From JADJOY01 sp046331705 [NCBI: bacterium] (GTDB taxonomy: Bacteria; JADJOY01), in contig JAXLQJ010000068.1 of assembly GCA_046331705.1 (NCBI GenBank), positions 1-37,627 of the forward strand: a stretch of 37,627 nt of DNA. Direction: 5' to 3'. A program made the translations under genes and the position numbers. Shown here one piece after another: positions 23,666 to 32,376 of the stretch. The notes beneath the pieces are model-generated. The model did not search any database. It was not told where the DNA came from and saw only the letters and a list, made by a program, of their open reading frames with translations. Each line of letters begins with the position of its first letter. Within the stretch, counting starts at the first letter, position 1.

Positions 23666-24487
23666 ATGGAACTTCTCCACGTGATGACGCTGCCGTTCCT
23701 ATCGTGCCTGGTGCTGGTCGGCATCCATGGCTACCTGGGGCTTCACATCCTCGCGCGCGGCGTCATCTTCGTGGACCTGGCGCTCGCGCAGATCGCGGCG
23801 CTGGGAGCGGTGCTGGCGCTGGTGGTGGGTCTCGACCACGAGGGGCCGTGGGCGTACTGGTTCTCGGTCGCCTTCACGCTCGCGGGGGCCGCGATGTTCG
23901 CGTTCACCCGCACCCGCCGCCAGCGCATTCCGCAGGAGGCGCTGATCGGCATCACCTACGCGGTCGCCGCGGCGGCCGGCGTGATCGCCCTCGACAAGGC
24001 GCCGCACGGCGCCGAGGAGCTGAAGGAGATGCTCACCGGCGCGATCCTGTGGGTGAACGCCAAGACGGTGCTGCACTCGGCGGCGGTCTACGCGCTCATG
24101 GGGCTCGTCCACTGGGTGTTCCGCGACAAGTTCGTGGCGATCTCGTTCGAGCCCGAGCGCGCCATCGCCGACGGGATCTCGGTGCGGTTCTGGGACTTCG
24201 TCTTCTACGCGACCTTCGGGATCATCATCACGATCTCGGTGCCGGTGGCGGGCGTGCTGCTGGTGTTCACGTTCTTGATCGTCCCCGCGGTGGCGTCCGC
24301 GCTGCTGGTGAGCGGGCTGCGCGCGCGCATGGCGGTCGCGTACGGGATCGGGATGGTGGGGAGCGTGATCGGCTGCATCGCGAGCTACACGCTGGATCTA
24401 CCCACCGGCGCCGCGGTGGTGGTGGTGTTCGGGGCGCTCTTGGCGGCGATCGCGGTGCTGTCGCGGCTGCGGCCCGCGCGTGCATGA
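23666..24487 (+). CDS. znuB: Metal ABC transporter permease (ZnuB-like)
   Basis: A 273-residue ABC-3-family inner-membrane permease with about eight helices. It has the family segments GIHGYLGLHILARGVIFVDLALAQIAALG at the N-terminus, ALIGITYAVAAAAGVIALDKAPHG mid-protein and VPVAGVLLVFTFLIVPAVASALL near the C-terminus, the coupling-helix region. It pairs with the binding protein immediately upstream. No ATP-binding subunit is encoded next to it: upstream are the binding protein and porin-like genes, downstream is a peptidase. The ATPase must be encoded elsewhere or lost. After the stop, 116 nt without a gene precede the peptidase. Confidence 0.9.
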   Translation: MELLHVMTLPFLSCLVLVGIHGYLGLHILARGVIFVDLALAQIAALGAVLALVVGLDHEGPWAYWFSVAFTLAGAAMFAFTRTRRQRIPQEALIGITYAVAAAAGVIALDKAPHGAEELKEMLTGAILWVNAKTVLHSAAVYALMGLVHWVFRDKFVAISFEPERAIADGISVRFWDFVFYATFGIIITISVPVAGVLLVFTFLIVPAVASALLVSGLRARMAVAYGIGMVGSVIGCIASYTLDLPTGAAVVVVFGALLAAIAVLSRLRPARA

Positions 24488-24603
24488 ATTTCCGTGGCGC
24501 CCAAGTCGTCGATGAGAAGGTGCGACGAGCGCTCGGCTCACCCACCGGGTCACGATTTGCGCCATCCTGTTCCGACCTCCGCACGCACTCCACGGGACCA
24601 TCC

Positions 24604-27390
24604 ATGCACCGACTCCGCACGCTCCTCTTCCGCGCGTCGCTCACGTGCCTCGTCGTCCTCGCCCTCGGCGTCGCGCGCGCCCCAGCCGACGAGCTCGCCG
24701 AGCGCTTTCCCGCCGACGTGCGCGCCGCGCTGGAGGCGCTTCCGGAGGCCGCGCGCCCGGTGGAGCTACGCGCCACACCGAATGGAGTGCTCTACGTGCA
24801 GCTCGCCAACGGCGCTGAGCTCATCGCCCTGGAGAAGCGCAACGCGCCGGTCGTGACGGTGCAAGCGTGGGTGCGCACCGGCGCGATCCACGAGCAGGAA
24901 TGGCTGGGCGCTGGGCTCAGCCACTTCTGCGAGCATCTGCTCTTCAAGGGCACCACCAAGCGCCCCACCGGGCAGCTCGATCAAGACATCCGCGGCGGCG
25001 GCGGGGACAACAACGCGTACACCAACAGCGAACGCACCGTGTACCACGTGACCACCGCCGCCTCGAGCTTCGGCACCGCGTTCGACGCGCTCTCGGACAT
25101 GGTCATGGCGTCGACGTTTCCGCCCGAGGAAGTGAAGAAGGAACACGGCGTGGTGCGCAAGGAGATCGAGCGCGCCAGCGACGATCCCGACCGGGCGCTC
25201 TGGGATGCGTTCGAGTCGAGCGTCTACCAGGTGCACCCCTACCGCGTGCCGGTGCTGGGCTACGCGGACCGCTTCGATCGCGTGACGCGCGACGAGGTCT
25301 ACGCTTACTACAAGCGCCGTTACAGCCCGTCCAACACCGTCTTCATCGCGGTCGGGGATTTCCGCGCCGCCGACGCGCTCACGCTCATGGCGACCACCGT
25401 CGCCGCCTGGAAGCGCACCAGCGTTCCGCCGGCGCTGGTGCCGAGCGAGCCGCCGCAGGTGGCGCCCCGCGAGGTCGCGGTCTCGCACCATCTCAGCAAG
25501 GTGCCGAAGCTCATGCTCGGCTTCCCCACGGTTTCCGCGCGCGATCCGGATCTCTACGCCCTCGACGTGCTCGCCGGCGTGCTGGGGAGCGGCCGCTCGA
25601 GCCGTCTCTACCAGAGCGTCAAGGACCAGCAGAAGCTCGTGCTCGAGGTCGCGGCGTTCAACTACACGCCCATGGACCCGGGCTATCTGGCGGTCAGCGC
25701 AGCCGTCGAGCCGGCGAACGTCGAGGCGGCCCGCGGGGCGATCCTCGCGGTCCTCGAATCGGCGAAGGTCGAGCCGCCGACGCCCGACGAGCTGGCGCGC
25801 GTGAAGCGCGAGATCGAGGCGAACCGCGTCTTCGGTCAGATGACCGCCGAGGGGATCGCCGAGCAGCTCGGCAACGACTGGCTCACCACCGGCGACCTGG
25901 ACTTCGCGCGGCTCTACTCCGATCGCATCCAGCAGGTCACCGCCGACGAGGTCGTGGCGGCGGCGCGGAAATACATCGACCCCACCAAGCTCAACTTCGT
26001 GGTCATGACGCCTGCCGCGAGCGGCTCGGCGTCCGCCGCGGCCGCGACCGCTCCGAGCGCCGCCGGCAGCGAGCCGGCGCCGGCGAGCGCCGCCGCCGCG
26101 ATCGACGCGCTGAAGGCGTTGCCCGAGGTCGCGGAAGCCACCGTTCGGCACGTCGCGGGCACCAACGTGTACGAGGTGAAGCTCGCGAGCGGCCTGCGGA
26201 TCGTGGTGCGCGAGGACGCCTCGATTCCCGCGGTCCACGGCGCGATCGTGGCGCTCGGCGGACAGCGCTCCGAGCCCGCGGAGAAAGCGGGTGCCGGCAA
26301 CCTGGTGGCGCACATGCTCGACCGCGGCAGCGCCGCCTTCACCAAGACCGAGCTCGCCGCGAAGGTCGAGGGGCTGGGCGCCGAGCTCACGCCGTTCGGC
26401 GGGCGCAACACGTTCGGCATCCAGTTCCGGTGCTTGAAGGACGACCTCCCCAAGATCCTGAGCCTCGCCGGTGAGAGCTTCCTGCGACCGGCGTTCCCGA
26501 GCGAGGAGCTGGAGGCGCTGCGCAAGGAAACGCTCGCGCAGATCGACGAGCAAGAGTCGAATCTGGCGAGCCTCGACCTCAAGATCCTGCGCGCCACGGT
26601 CTTCGGCGACCATCCCTACGGCCGCCCGGTGCTCGGCACCAAGGACACGGTCGCGAGCATCAGCGCCGCGGATCTCGCGGCGCTGCACCACTCCTGGACG
26701 CGCCCCGAGACGAGCGTGGTGTCGTTCTCGGGCGACGTGAGCGTGCTCGAAGCCGTGCATCGGGTCCTCGACTCGTTCCGCAGCTTCCCGCTCGCGGCGG
26801 ACGCGACGCTCGTGCCCCCACCGCTTCAGGCGATCGACTCGGCGCGCGCTGCGCAACGCGAGGTCGCCGGCGTCACCGGCGCAGCCGTGGCGCTCGGCTT
26901 CCAGACCGTGAAGATCGGCAATCCGGATCGCGAGGTCCTCGACGTGATGGACCGGCTGCTCTCCGGGCTCGGCGGCCGCCTCTACGAAGAGCTACGCGAG
27001 AAGCGCGGCATCGTGTACCAGGCGTTCGCGCGAAACGAGAGCCAGCTCGACGCCGGCTTCTTTCTCTTCTTCGCCCAGACCGATCCGCAGAACCTCGAGC
27101 GCACCAAGCAGGTGTTCTGGACGGAGATCGAGAAGCTCGCGCGCACTCCGGTGCCCGCCAAGGAGCTCGACGAGGTCAAGAAATACTTCGCGGGCACCGA
27201 AGCCATCGAGCTCCAGGACCAAGGCCAGGTCTCGCTGCACCTGGCGCTCGCGACGCTCTACGGCGAGGGCATCGAGAGCGTGTTCACGCGCCACGAGAAG
27301 ATCGAGCGCGTGACCGCCGCCGACATCCAGGCCGCGGCTCAGCGCTACTTCTCAACCGATCGCTCGGCGCTCGCCGTCGTGCGTCCCTGA
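24604..27390 (+). CDS. M16-family zinc metallopeptidase, two-domain
   Basis: A 928-residue exported peptidase related to pitrilysin and processing-peptidase-like enzymes. The signal peptide spans about 1-28. The first M16 domain has the inverted zinc motif HFCEH (within GLSHFCEHLLFKG) and the distal Glu in VVRKEIERASDD, so it should be catalytic. An Ala/Ser/Pro-rich linker follows mid-protein. The second half repeats the fold, but the motif is degraded (NLVAHMLDRG) and lacks the catalytic Glu-His, as usual for the inactive partner half. The motif QLDQDIRGGGGDNNAYTN follows the active site. The ATG at 24604 begins the signal peptide; upstream sequence in this frame is the shadow of the permease gene. 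Its last 39 nt overlap the end of the convergent methyltransferase gene. Confidence 0.93.
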   Translation: MHRLRTLLFRASLTCLVVLALGVARAPADELAERFPADVRAALEALPEAARPVELRATPNGVLYVQLANGAELIALEKRNAPVVTVQAWVRTGAIHEQEWLGAGLSHFCEHLLFKGTTKRPTGQLDQDIRGGGGDNNAYTNSERTVYHVTTAASSFGTAFDALSDMVMASTFPPEEVKKEHGVVRKEIERASDDPDRALWDAFESSVYQVHPYRVPVLGYADRFDRVTRDEVYAYYKRRYSPSNTVFIAVGDFRAADALTLMATTVAAWKRTSVPPALVPSEPPQVAPREVAVSHHLSKVPKLMLGFPTVSARDPDLYALDVLAGVLGSGRSSRLYQSVKDQQKLVLEVAAFNYTPMDPGYLAVSAAVEPANVEAARGAILAVLESAKVEPPTPDELARVKREIEANRVFGQMTAEGIAEQLGNDWLTTGDLDFARLYSDRIQQVTADEVVAAARKYIDPTKLNFVVMTPAASGSASAAAATAPSAAGSEPAPASAAAAIDALKALPEVAEATVRHVAGTNVYEVKLASGLRIVVREDASIPAVHGAIVALGGQRSEPAEKAGAGNLVAHMLDRGSAAFTKTELAAKVEGLGAELTPFGGRNTFGIQFRCLKDDLPKILSLAGESFLRPAFPSEELEALRKETLAQIDEQESNLASLDLKILRATVFGDHPYGRPVLGTKDTVASISAADLAALHHSWTRPETSVVSFSGDVSVLEAVHRVLDSFRSFPLAADATLVPPPLQAIDSARAAQREVAGVTGAAVALGFQTVKIGNPDREVLDVMDRLLSGLGGRLYEELREKRGIVYQAFARNESQLDAGFFLFFAQTDPQNLERTKQVFWTEIEKLARTPVPAKELDEVKKYFAGTEAIELQDQGQVSLHLALATLYGEGIESVFTRHEKIERVTAADIQAAAQRYFSTDRSALAVVRP

Positions 27391-28302
27391 CGTCTTGCGC
27401 GCGCGAACGCGCAGATACACGTCGTCTCCGCGGCGGAAGCGCTCGTACTTCTCGCTGTGCGCGACCGCCGCGAAATAGCCGAGCTGGTCGGCGACGAAGC
27501 GCGGCAGGCCGAGGCGCTGGATCCGGCTCTCCTTGGCGTCGCTGGTGAGCCTGAGCGCCTCGACCACGTTCGCGGTGACGTCCTCGACCACGACGTCGTC
27601 GAGCACACCGCAACCCTCGATCGCGCGGCGGAACGCCGACGCTCGACCGGCGGGCCGGAAGTCGGAGAGCAAGAGATGTCCGCCGGGCTTGAGCACCCGC
27701 ACGGCCTCGCCCAAGAAGGCGCCGAAGTTCGGGTAGGTGTGCGAGCTCTCCACGCTCAGCACCACGTCGAACTCGCGATCGGCGAATGCCAGCCGCTCGG
27801 CGTCGCCCTGCTCGAAGCGCAAGCCCGGCACCGCGGCGTGGCGCGCCCGCGACGCGCGCACCGCCGCGTCCGAGAGGTCCACCGCCACGAAGCGCCGCGG
27901 GCGCAGCTGCTGCGCCAACCAGGCCGCACCACCGCCGAGGCCGGCACCCACCTCGAGCACGTCGAGGCCGCCGAGCCCGAGCGTTCCTCCATCGGTGGCG
28001 GTACGCCGATAGAGGTCGAGCGCGGCGCGGCTCACCGCGTCGAGGCCGTCCCCCCGGGGCGGCGCATCGAGGCCGTCCAGCCGCGCGTAGCCGTAGTTGA
28101 GGAAGGGACCGCACGCGCCGGTCTCGCCGAGGAGCGACGTGACCCCGTCGTAGAAATGCCCGTAGAGCGCGCGCGACTCGAAGCGCAAACGCCTGCTCAG
28201 GTCGAGCAACGACCACCACCATGCGAAACGCAACGCCGCCCACAGCACCCGAGCGTGGGTGATCTGGGGCGGCAACGCGGCAAGGGCTGCGGGGGAGCTC
28301 AC
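27352..28302 (-). CDS. SAM-dependent methyltransferase
   Basis: A 316-residue class I methyltransferase. The SAM site is LDVLEVGAGLGGGAAWLAQQL (about 112-132), the acidic residue of motif II is in FVAVDLSD, and motif IV is in FDVVLSVESSHTYPN. The N-terminal segment FLNYGYARLDG resembles the FLNYGYW motif of O-methyltransferases acting on polyketide, glycolipid and similar secondary metabolites. The N-terminal RVLWAALRFAWWWSLLDLSRR helix may contact membrane. The GTG at 28300-28302 has GAGAGGATC upstream. It lies 42 nt after the GT39-type gene and is probably last in the leftward run. Substrate unknown. Confidence 0.85.
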   Translation of the reverse strand: MSSPAALAALPPQITHARVLWAALRFAWWWSLLDLSRRLRFESRALYGHFYDGVTSLLGETGACGPFLNYGYARLDGLDAPPRGDGLDAVSRAALDLYRRTATDGGTLGLGGLDVLEVGAGLGGGAAWLAQQLRPRRFVAVDLSDAAVRASRARHAAVPGLRFEQGDAERLAFADREFDVVLSVESSHTYPNFGAFLGEAVRVLKPGGHLLLSDFRPAGRASAFRRAIEGCGVLDDVVVEDVTANVVEALRLTSDAKESRIQRLGLPRFVADQLGYFAAVAHSEKYERFRRGDDVYLRVRARKTSGTHDGERRAIG

Positions 28303-28344
28303 GGCGCGCCGATCCTCTCACGGCACGCCTGGTGAACGCCACGA

Positions 28345-30015
28345 TCACGGCGCCCGGCGCACCTCGAACACGAGCACCTCGCGGCCCGCGACCGAGGCAC
28401 GGTGCACCAGGTCCAGACCCGGCTCCACGTGCCCTTGGTCGAAGAGCGGCCGCAGCGCCGGCCGGATTCCCCACACGGCGTAGCGGTCGAGCACCAGATG
28501 CGTCACGTGGCGCTTGCGAGCGAAGTCGAGCAATCCCGGCGCATCGGCCGCGACCAGCGCGACCATCGGGCGGCGCGCGTAGAACGCGATCTCCGGCTTG
28601 CGACACATGAGCAGCGCGTTCTCCGGCACGTTGGCGCGTAACCAGTCGCCGACGACCCGGTACTCGATCGGCTCGCTGTGCGTCGCCACGGCCTTGGCGG
28701 TCTTCGCCGCGCCGAAGAGCGCCAGCGTCACGACCAGCGCCACGCCGAGGCGCGCCTCGCGAACGACCCCGATCCGGCGCTCCGCCCAGCGCGCCAGCGG
28801 CTCGATCCCCGCCGCCGCCAGCAGCAACGCCGCCGGCACCACGGGCACCAGAAAGCGCGGCAGGATCCCGTAGAGCGTGAAGGCCGCCACCGGCACCCCC
28901 GCGGCGCTCGCCCACAGCAACCCGCGCCGGCGCTGGGCGCCCGCGCGCCACGCGCTCACGGCGCCGACGACGCTCAGCAACGTCAGCGGCCACGGGTGGA
29001 CCTGCCGCGAGGGCAGCGTCCTCGCCAGATCCCACGCGTTGGCGAAGGCGAACCCGACGGCGAAGAGCGGCTCCCGCCGCGCCACGTCGAAGAACGTGTC
29101 GGCGCGCTCGCGACCGGCGACACCGTCCTCACCGAAGCCCAGCTTCGGTGCCTCGCCGCCGAGATCGTGGGCCGTGAAGCCGAGCGCCTCGTAGGCGAGC
29201 ACGTCGAGCTGATCCTTGCGATGGAGCGGATCCTTGCCGAGCATCGCAAACGCCATCTCCAACACCACCCCCGACTTGGCGCTCAGCGTCCAGCGACCGG
29301 TGTGGCGGTGGAGGTAGTGCACGTAGGGGAAGCTTGCGCCCGCGAAGCTCGCCGCGAGCAACGCCGCCGCGAGCAAGCGGCGTGGCGCGCGCGCGGCACC
29401 GAACGCACCGAGCGCCACCGCCCCGAGCACCGCGTACGCCACCCCTTCCGGGCGCGTGAGATAGGCGCCGCCGAACGCGAGCCCGGCCGTCACGGCCAAC
29501 GCGGCGACGCGGGGGCCGCCCTCGGCGAGCCGTTCGTTCGTCGCGAGCACCGCGAGCCAGCCGCCGTAGGCCAAGAACAGGAAGAGCGGCTCCGACATGG
29601 AGCCCCAGAACCAGCTCGACACGTAGCTCGTGAGCGTGGGCGAGACCGCGACCAGCCACGCCGCCCAGCGCGCCGCCGAGCCGCCCAGCGCGCGCCGCGC
29701 GAGCGCGTGAGCGATCGGCACCAATCCGGCCCCCGCGAGGATGAACACCACGCGGCTCGCCCACTCCGGCGAACCGACGAGCCGCTCGAGCCCTCCCAGG
29801 ATCCACGGGAAGAGCGGCGGGAAGATCAGGTGCGGCGCCCCCAGCAGCGTGAAGCCCTTGCCCGACCACAGGTTGTGGCCGAGCACCAGGTAGAGCGCCT
29901 CGTCGGTGCCGACCGGCCCCTTGGCGAGGGCGTAGCCGAGACGCACCAGCACCGCCGCGAGCGTCGCGAGCCACGGCGAGGACGACGCCGCGCGCCGCGA
30001 CGCGGGTTCGGTCAC
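28345..30015 (-). CDS. GT39/PMT-type membrane glycosyltransferase
   Basis: A 556-residue integral membrane protein of the GT-C fold (dolichyl-phosphate-mannose mannosyltransferase/ArnT-like). The first extracytoplasmic loop carries GPVGTDEALYLVLGHNLWSGKGF, with the catalytic acidic pair, followed by about 10-11 helices and a C-terminal periplasmic domain from about residue 430. Such enzymes use polyprenyl-phosphate sugars to modify lipids or proteins outside the membrane. The start is the GTG at 30013-30015, sharing 4 nt (GTGA) with the stop of the upstream methyltransferase. The long upstream extension of this frame lies inside other genes and is rejected. It belongs to the leftward run of envelope-type genes. 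Confidence 0.88.
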   Translation of the reverse strand: MTEPASRRAASSSPWLATLAAVLVRLGYALAKGPVGTDEALYLVLGHNLWSGKGFTLLGAPHLIFPPLFPWILGGLERLVGSPEWASRVVFILAGAGLVPIAHALARRALGGSAARWAAWLVAVSPTLTSYVSSWFWGSMSEPLFLFLAYGGWLAVLATNERLAEGGPRVAALAVTAGLAFGGAYLTRPEGVAYAVLGAVALGAFGAARAPRRLLAAALLAASFAGASFPYVHYLHRHTGRWTLSAKSGVVLEMAFAMLGKDPLHRKDQLDVLAYEALGFTAHDLGGEAPKLGFGEDGVAGRERADTFFDVARREPLFAVGFAFANAWDLARTLPSRQVHPWPLTLLSVVGAVSAWRAGAQRRRGLLWASAAGVPVAAFTLYGILPRFLVPVVPAALLLAAAGIEPLARWAERRIGVVREARLGVALVVTLALFGAAKTAKAVATHSEPIEYRVVGDWLRANVPENALLMCRKPEIAFYARRPMVALVAADAPGLLDFARKRHVTHLVLDRYAVWGIRPALRPLFDQGHVEPGLDLVHRASVAGREVLVFEVRRAP

Positions 30016-30764
30016 GGCCGAACCGCGAGGCACACGATCGAATGCCCGAACGGCAGCCGCCTCAGCTCGGCGACCCGGCCCTCGAAGGCGAGCCAAGCGG
30101 CGAGCGCGCGGTGCAGGAACGCGGGAAACGGTACGTGCAGGTTGTCGCGTTGCTGGCCGGAGGGCCGCGGAACGAGCGCCTGCTTGATCTTCGCGATCGC
30201 CAGGAAGAGCGCGATGAACGGCAACAACGCCGCGTTGTAGTACGTGGTCCAGACCTCGGTGAAGCCGGCGCGCGCCACCTTCTCCGCGAGCTCGCGCGCC
30301 GTGTAGCGACGCAGGTGATGGGCAACGCGATCGTTGTCCGAGTAGAGCAGCTCGTAGGCCGGCACCGTCACCAGGATCGTCCCGCCGGGCACCAGCACGC
30401 GGTGCGCCTCGCGCAGCGCCGCTTCGTCGTTGGGCAGATGCTCGATCGCGTCGACCAGCGCCGCGAGCGTGGCCACGCCGTCGCGAAACGGCAGCCGCAT
30501 CGCGTCGCCGCCCACGGGTGCCGCGGCGCCGCGCTCGCGGCAGAAATCGAGGGCGACCTTGCTGGCGTCGAGCGCCACCACGTCGCCGAACGCGGCCAGC
30601 GGCTCGAGCATCTCGCCCGCACCGCAGCCGAGGTCGAGCACGCGGCCGCGCGGCGGCCGATAGCGGGTGCGCGAGAGCAGCCCCGTGAAGATCCGCCGGC
30701 GGCCGATGAACCACCAATGGGTCTTCTCGAGATCCCGGAATTGCCGATAAGCGACGAGCTCCAC
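30012..30764 (-). CDS. SAM-dependent methyltransferase (glycosyltransferase-linked type)
   Basis: A 250-residue class I methyltransferase. The N-terminus YRQFRDLEKTHWWFIGRRRI is typical of methyltransferases found beside membrane glycosyltransferases. The SAM motif is VLDLGCGAGEMLEPLAAFG (about 42-60), then VVALDAS and ALVDAIEHLPNDEAALREAHRVLVPGG, with LLYSDNDRVAHHLRRYT after. A C-terminal hydrophobic helix (ALLPFIALFLAIAKI) suggests membrane association. The GTG at 30762-30764 begins 9 nt after the DNA glycosylase stop, and its own stop overlaps the glycosyltransferase start. The role may be modification of a lipid-linked or envelope sugar, which is inferred. Confidence 0.88.
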   Translation of the reverse strand: MELVAYRQFRDLEKTHWWFIGRRRIFTGLLSRTRYRPPRGRVLDLGCGAGEMLEPLAAFGDVVALDASKVALDFCRERGAAAPVGGDAMRLPFRDGVATLAALVDAIEHLPNDEAALREAHRVLVPGGTILVTVPAYELLYSDNDRVAHHLRRYTARELAEKVARAGFTEVWTTYYNAALLPFIALFLAIAKIKQALVPRPSGQQRDNLHVPFPAFLHRALAAWLAFEGRVAELRRLPFGHSIVCLAVRP

Positions 30765-30773
30765 GTGGACGTC

Positions 30774-31379
30774 TCAGCGGGATGGCGGTTTGGAAACGCA
30801 AGGATGGTCGCGGAGCAGGAATCGCAGCGGCCAGCTCGCCGCGTCGCCCGCGTAGTCGACGCCGACCCGCGGCGCGCGCGCCACGGCGTCGTCCGCGATG
30901 GGCTCGCCGGGCTCGATCCACACCGTCTCGCCGGTGGTGAGGTCGAGGCCCGAATGGCGGCGATCGACCGCCAGCGCCGCGCACACACAGGCCGGCCCGC
31001 GCGCCAGCTCGTGGACCCGACGCCCGGGCCCGCGCCTGCGCCGCATGGCGGCGATGCCCTCGAGGGGCTCACCACCGCGGATCAGCACCGCCTCGGGCAC
31101 GCCGCCCGCCCGCGTCACCGCGTTCATGCAGTGGTGCATGCCGTAGGTGAAGTAGACGTACGCGTGGCCGCCGGCGCCCCACATGGGCTCGTTGCGTGGC
31201 GTGCGTCGGCCGCCGTAGGTGTGGGCCGCGGGATCGTCGATCCCCAGATACGCCTCCACCTCGACGATCCGGATCGACACCCGCCGCCCCCGCGCCTGCC
31301 GCACGATCACCTTGCCGAGCAGGTCGCGCGCCACCTCCTCGGTGGGGCGCAGGTAGAAGTCGCGTCCCAGCGGCTTCAT
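30774..31379 (-). CDS. 3-methyladenine DNA glycosylase (AAG/MPG family)
   Basis: A 201-residue base-excision repair enzyme that removes alkylated purines. It is a clear match to the mammalian-type AAG family: RDFYLRPTEEVARDLLGK, RIVEVEAYLGIDDPAAHTYGG (with the catalytic Glu), TPRNEPMW, YVYFTYGMHHCMNAVT, AVLIRGGEPLEG and GPACVCAALAVD. The ATG at 31377-31379 shares ATGA with the upstream methyltransferase stop. The gene sits between two envelope-type methyltransferase genes with almost no spacing. That is an odd place for a DNA-repair gene and implies co-transcription. Confidence 0.94.
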   Translation of the reverse strand: MKPLGRDFYLRPTEEVARDLLGKVIVRQARGRRVSIRIVEVEAYLGIDDPAAHTYGGRRTPRNEPMWGAGGHAYVYFTYGMHHCMNAVTRAGGVPEAVLIRGGEPLEGIAAMRRRRGPGRRVHELARGPACVCAALAVDRRHSGLDLTTGETVWIEPGEPIADDAVARAPRVGVDYAGDAASWPLRFLLRDHPCVSKPPSR

Positions 31380-32272
31380 GCGCGAGCGATGCGCCGCGCG
31401 GTGACGATCATCTCGTCGTGGGGGTTCACGTAGAACGTGCGGTTCTCCAGGCCCTTGAGCCGTGCCAGCAGCGGCGTGAGCGCGGGCAGGATGCGCTGGC
31501 TGCGCTCGACCAGGAAGCTGTACGGGATCACCTTCCCGGCTCCCTCGCGAGTCCAGCTCACGAGCTGGAATCCCGCGCGTTCGAGCAGCCGTTCGAGGGT
31601 GCGCGGCGAGAAGTGGAAGAGGTGCTCGCCGTGCTTGAAATGGTGCCAGCGCCTGCCCAGCAGCCGCGCGGTGAGCGACTCCACGTCCTGGGTCTCGATC
31701 ACGAGCCGCCCGTCGGGGGCGAGCCACTCGCGAACCCGCTCGAGGAGCGCGATGGGATCGCCGACGTGCTCGAGCACGTCCCAGAGCGCGATCAGGTCGT
31801 AGGGCGCGTCGCGACCGTCCCAGTCCTCGACGCGACCGTGCGCCACGTCCGCGAGCCCGAGGCTCTCGCGCGCGTGCGCCACCATGTCGCGGTTGAGCTC
31901 GACGCCGTAGGTCCGCCAGCCGGCGTCGCGCATCACCCGCAGGAAGAACCCCGCCGCGAAGCCGGCCTCGAAGACGGTGCCCGTCTCCCGCCACGCCAGC
32001 AGCGGACGGGCGCGACGCCGGAACGTCTCCAGGTAGCAGTCGCGATCGCCGACGTAGTCCGTGTAGCCGCGCTCGCGCGCGATCGGGCTCCGGAAATAAT
32101 CGCCCGTGTAGATCGCCTCACGCGCGCCGGGCGCGAGCCGCGGGCTCAGGTAGACCAGCGTGCAACCCTCGCACTCGAGCACGCGGAACGGATGGGCCTC
32201 GATGCGCGTGCGCGCCGGTCCCGGGCCGCACAGGATGCAGCTCGTGTGCTCGATCTCGTTGGTCGACGACAT
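31376..32272 (-). CDS. Methyltransferase with N-terminal zinc-binding motif
   Basis: A 298-residue protein. The N-terminal cysteines CILCG and ECEGCTLVYLSPR form a likely zinc knuckle. A Methyltransf_23-like class I domain follows, with TVFEAGFAAGFFLRVMRDAGW as the SAM motif (the usual acidic-x-Gly-x-Gly is somewhat degenerate), then YGVELNRD and DLIALWDVLEHVGDP. The zinc-knuckle-plus-methyltransferase layout is common in sugar C-methyltransferases and polysaccharide clusters. The ATG at 32270-32272 lacks a clear ribosome site. It is divergent from aat and appears to be first in the leftward run ending at 27352. Confidence 0.84.
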   Translation of the reverse strand: MSSTNEIEHTSCILCGPGPARTRIEAHPFRVLECEGCTLVYLSPRLAPGAREAIYTGDYFRSPIARERGYTDYVGDRDCYLETFRRRARPLLAWRETGTVFEAGFAAGFFLRVMRDAGWRTYGVELNRDMVAHARESLGLADVAHGRVEDWDGRDAPYDLIALWDVLEHVGDPIALLERVREWLAPDGRLVIETQDVESLTARLLGRRWHHFKHGEHLFHFSPRTLERLLERAGFQLVSWTREGAGKVIPYSFLVERSQRILPALTPLLARLKGLENRTFYVNPHDEMIVTARRIARA

Positions 32273-32376
32273 GGAACGTGAGCGCGCGACATGCGCGCGC
32301 GTCCCGCAAGATGGGCACCGGTTCGCGCGCTGGCAACCGCGTGATAGCGTCTCGTGCGAGGTGACGAGGTGACGCG

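Noticed and set aside
23704-24603. N-terminal 300-residue extension of the M16 peptidase
   Set aside because: This part of the frame overlaps the permease gene in another frame, is low-complexity, and the peptidase has a proper signal peptide starting at 24604.
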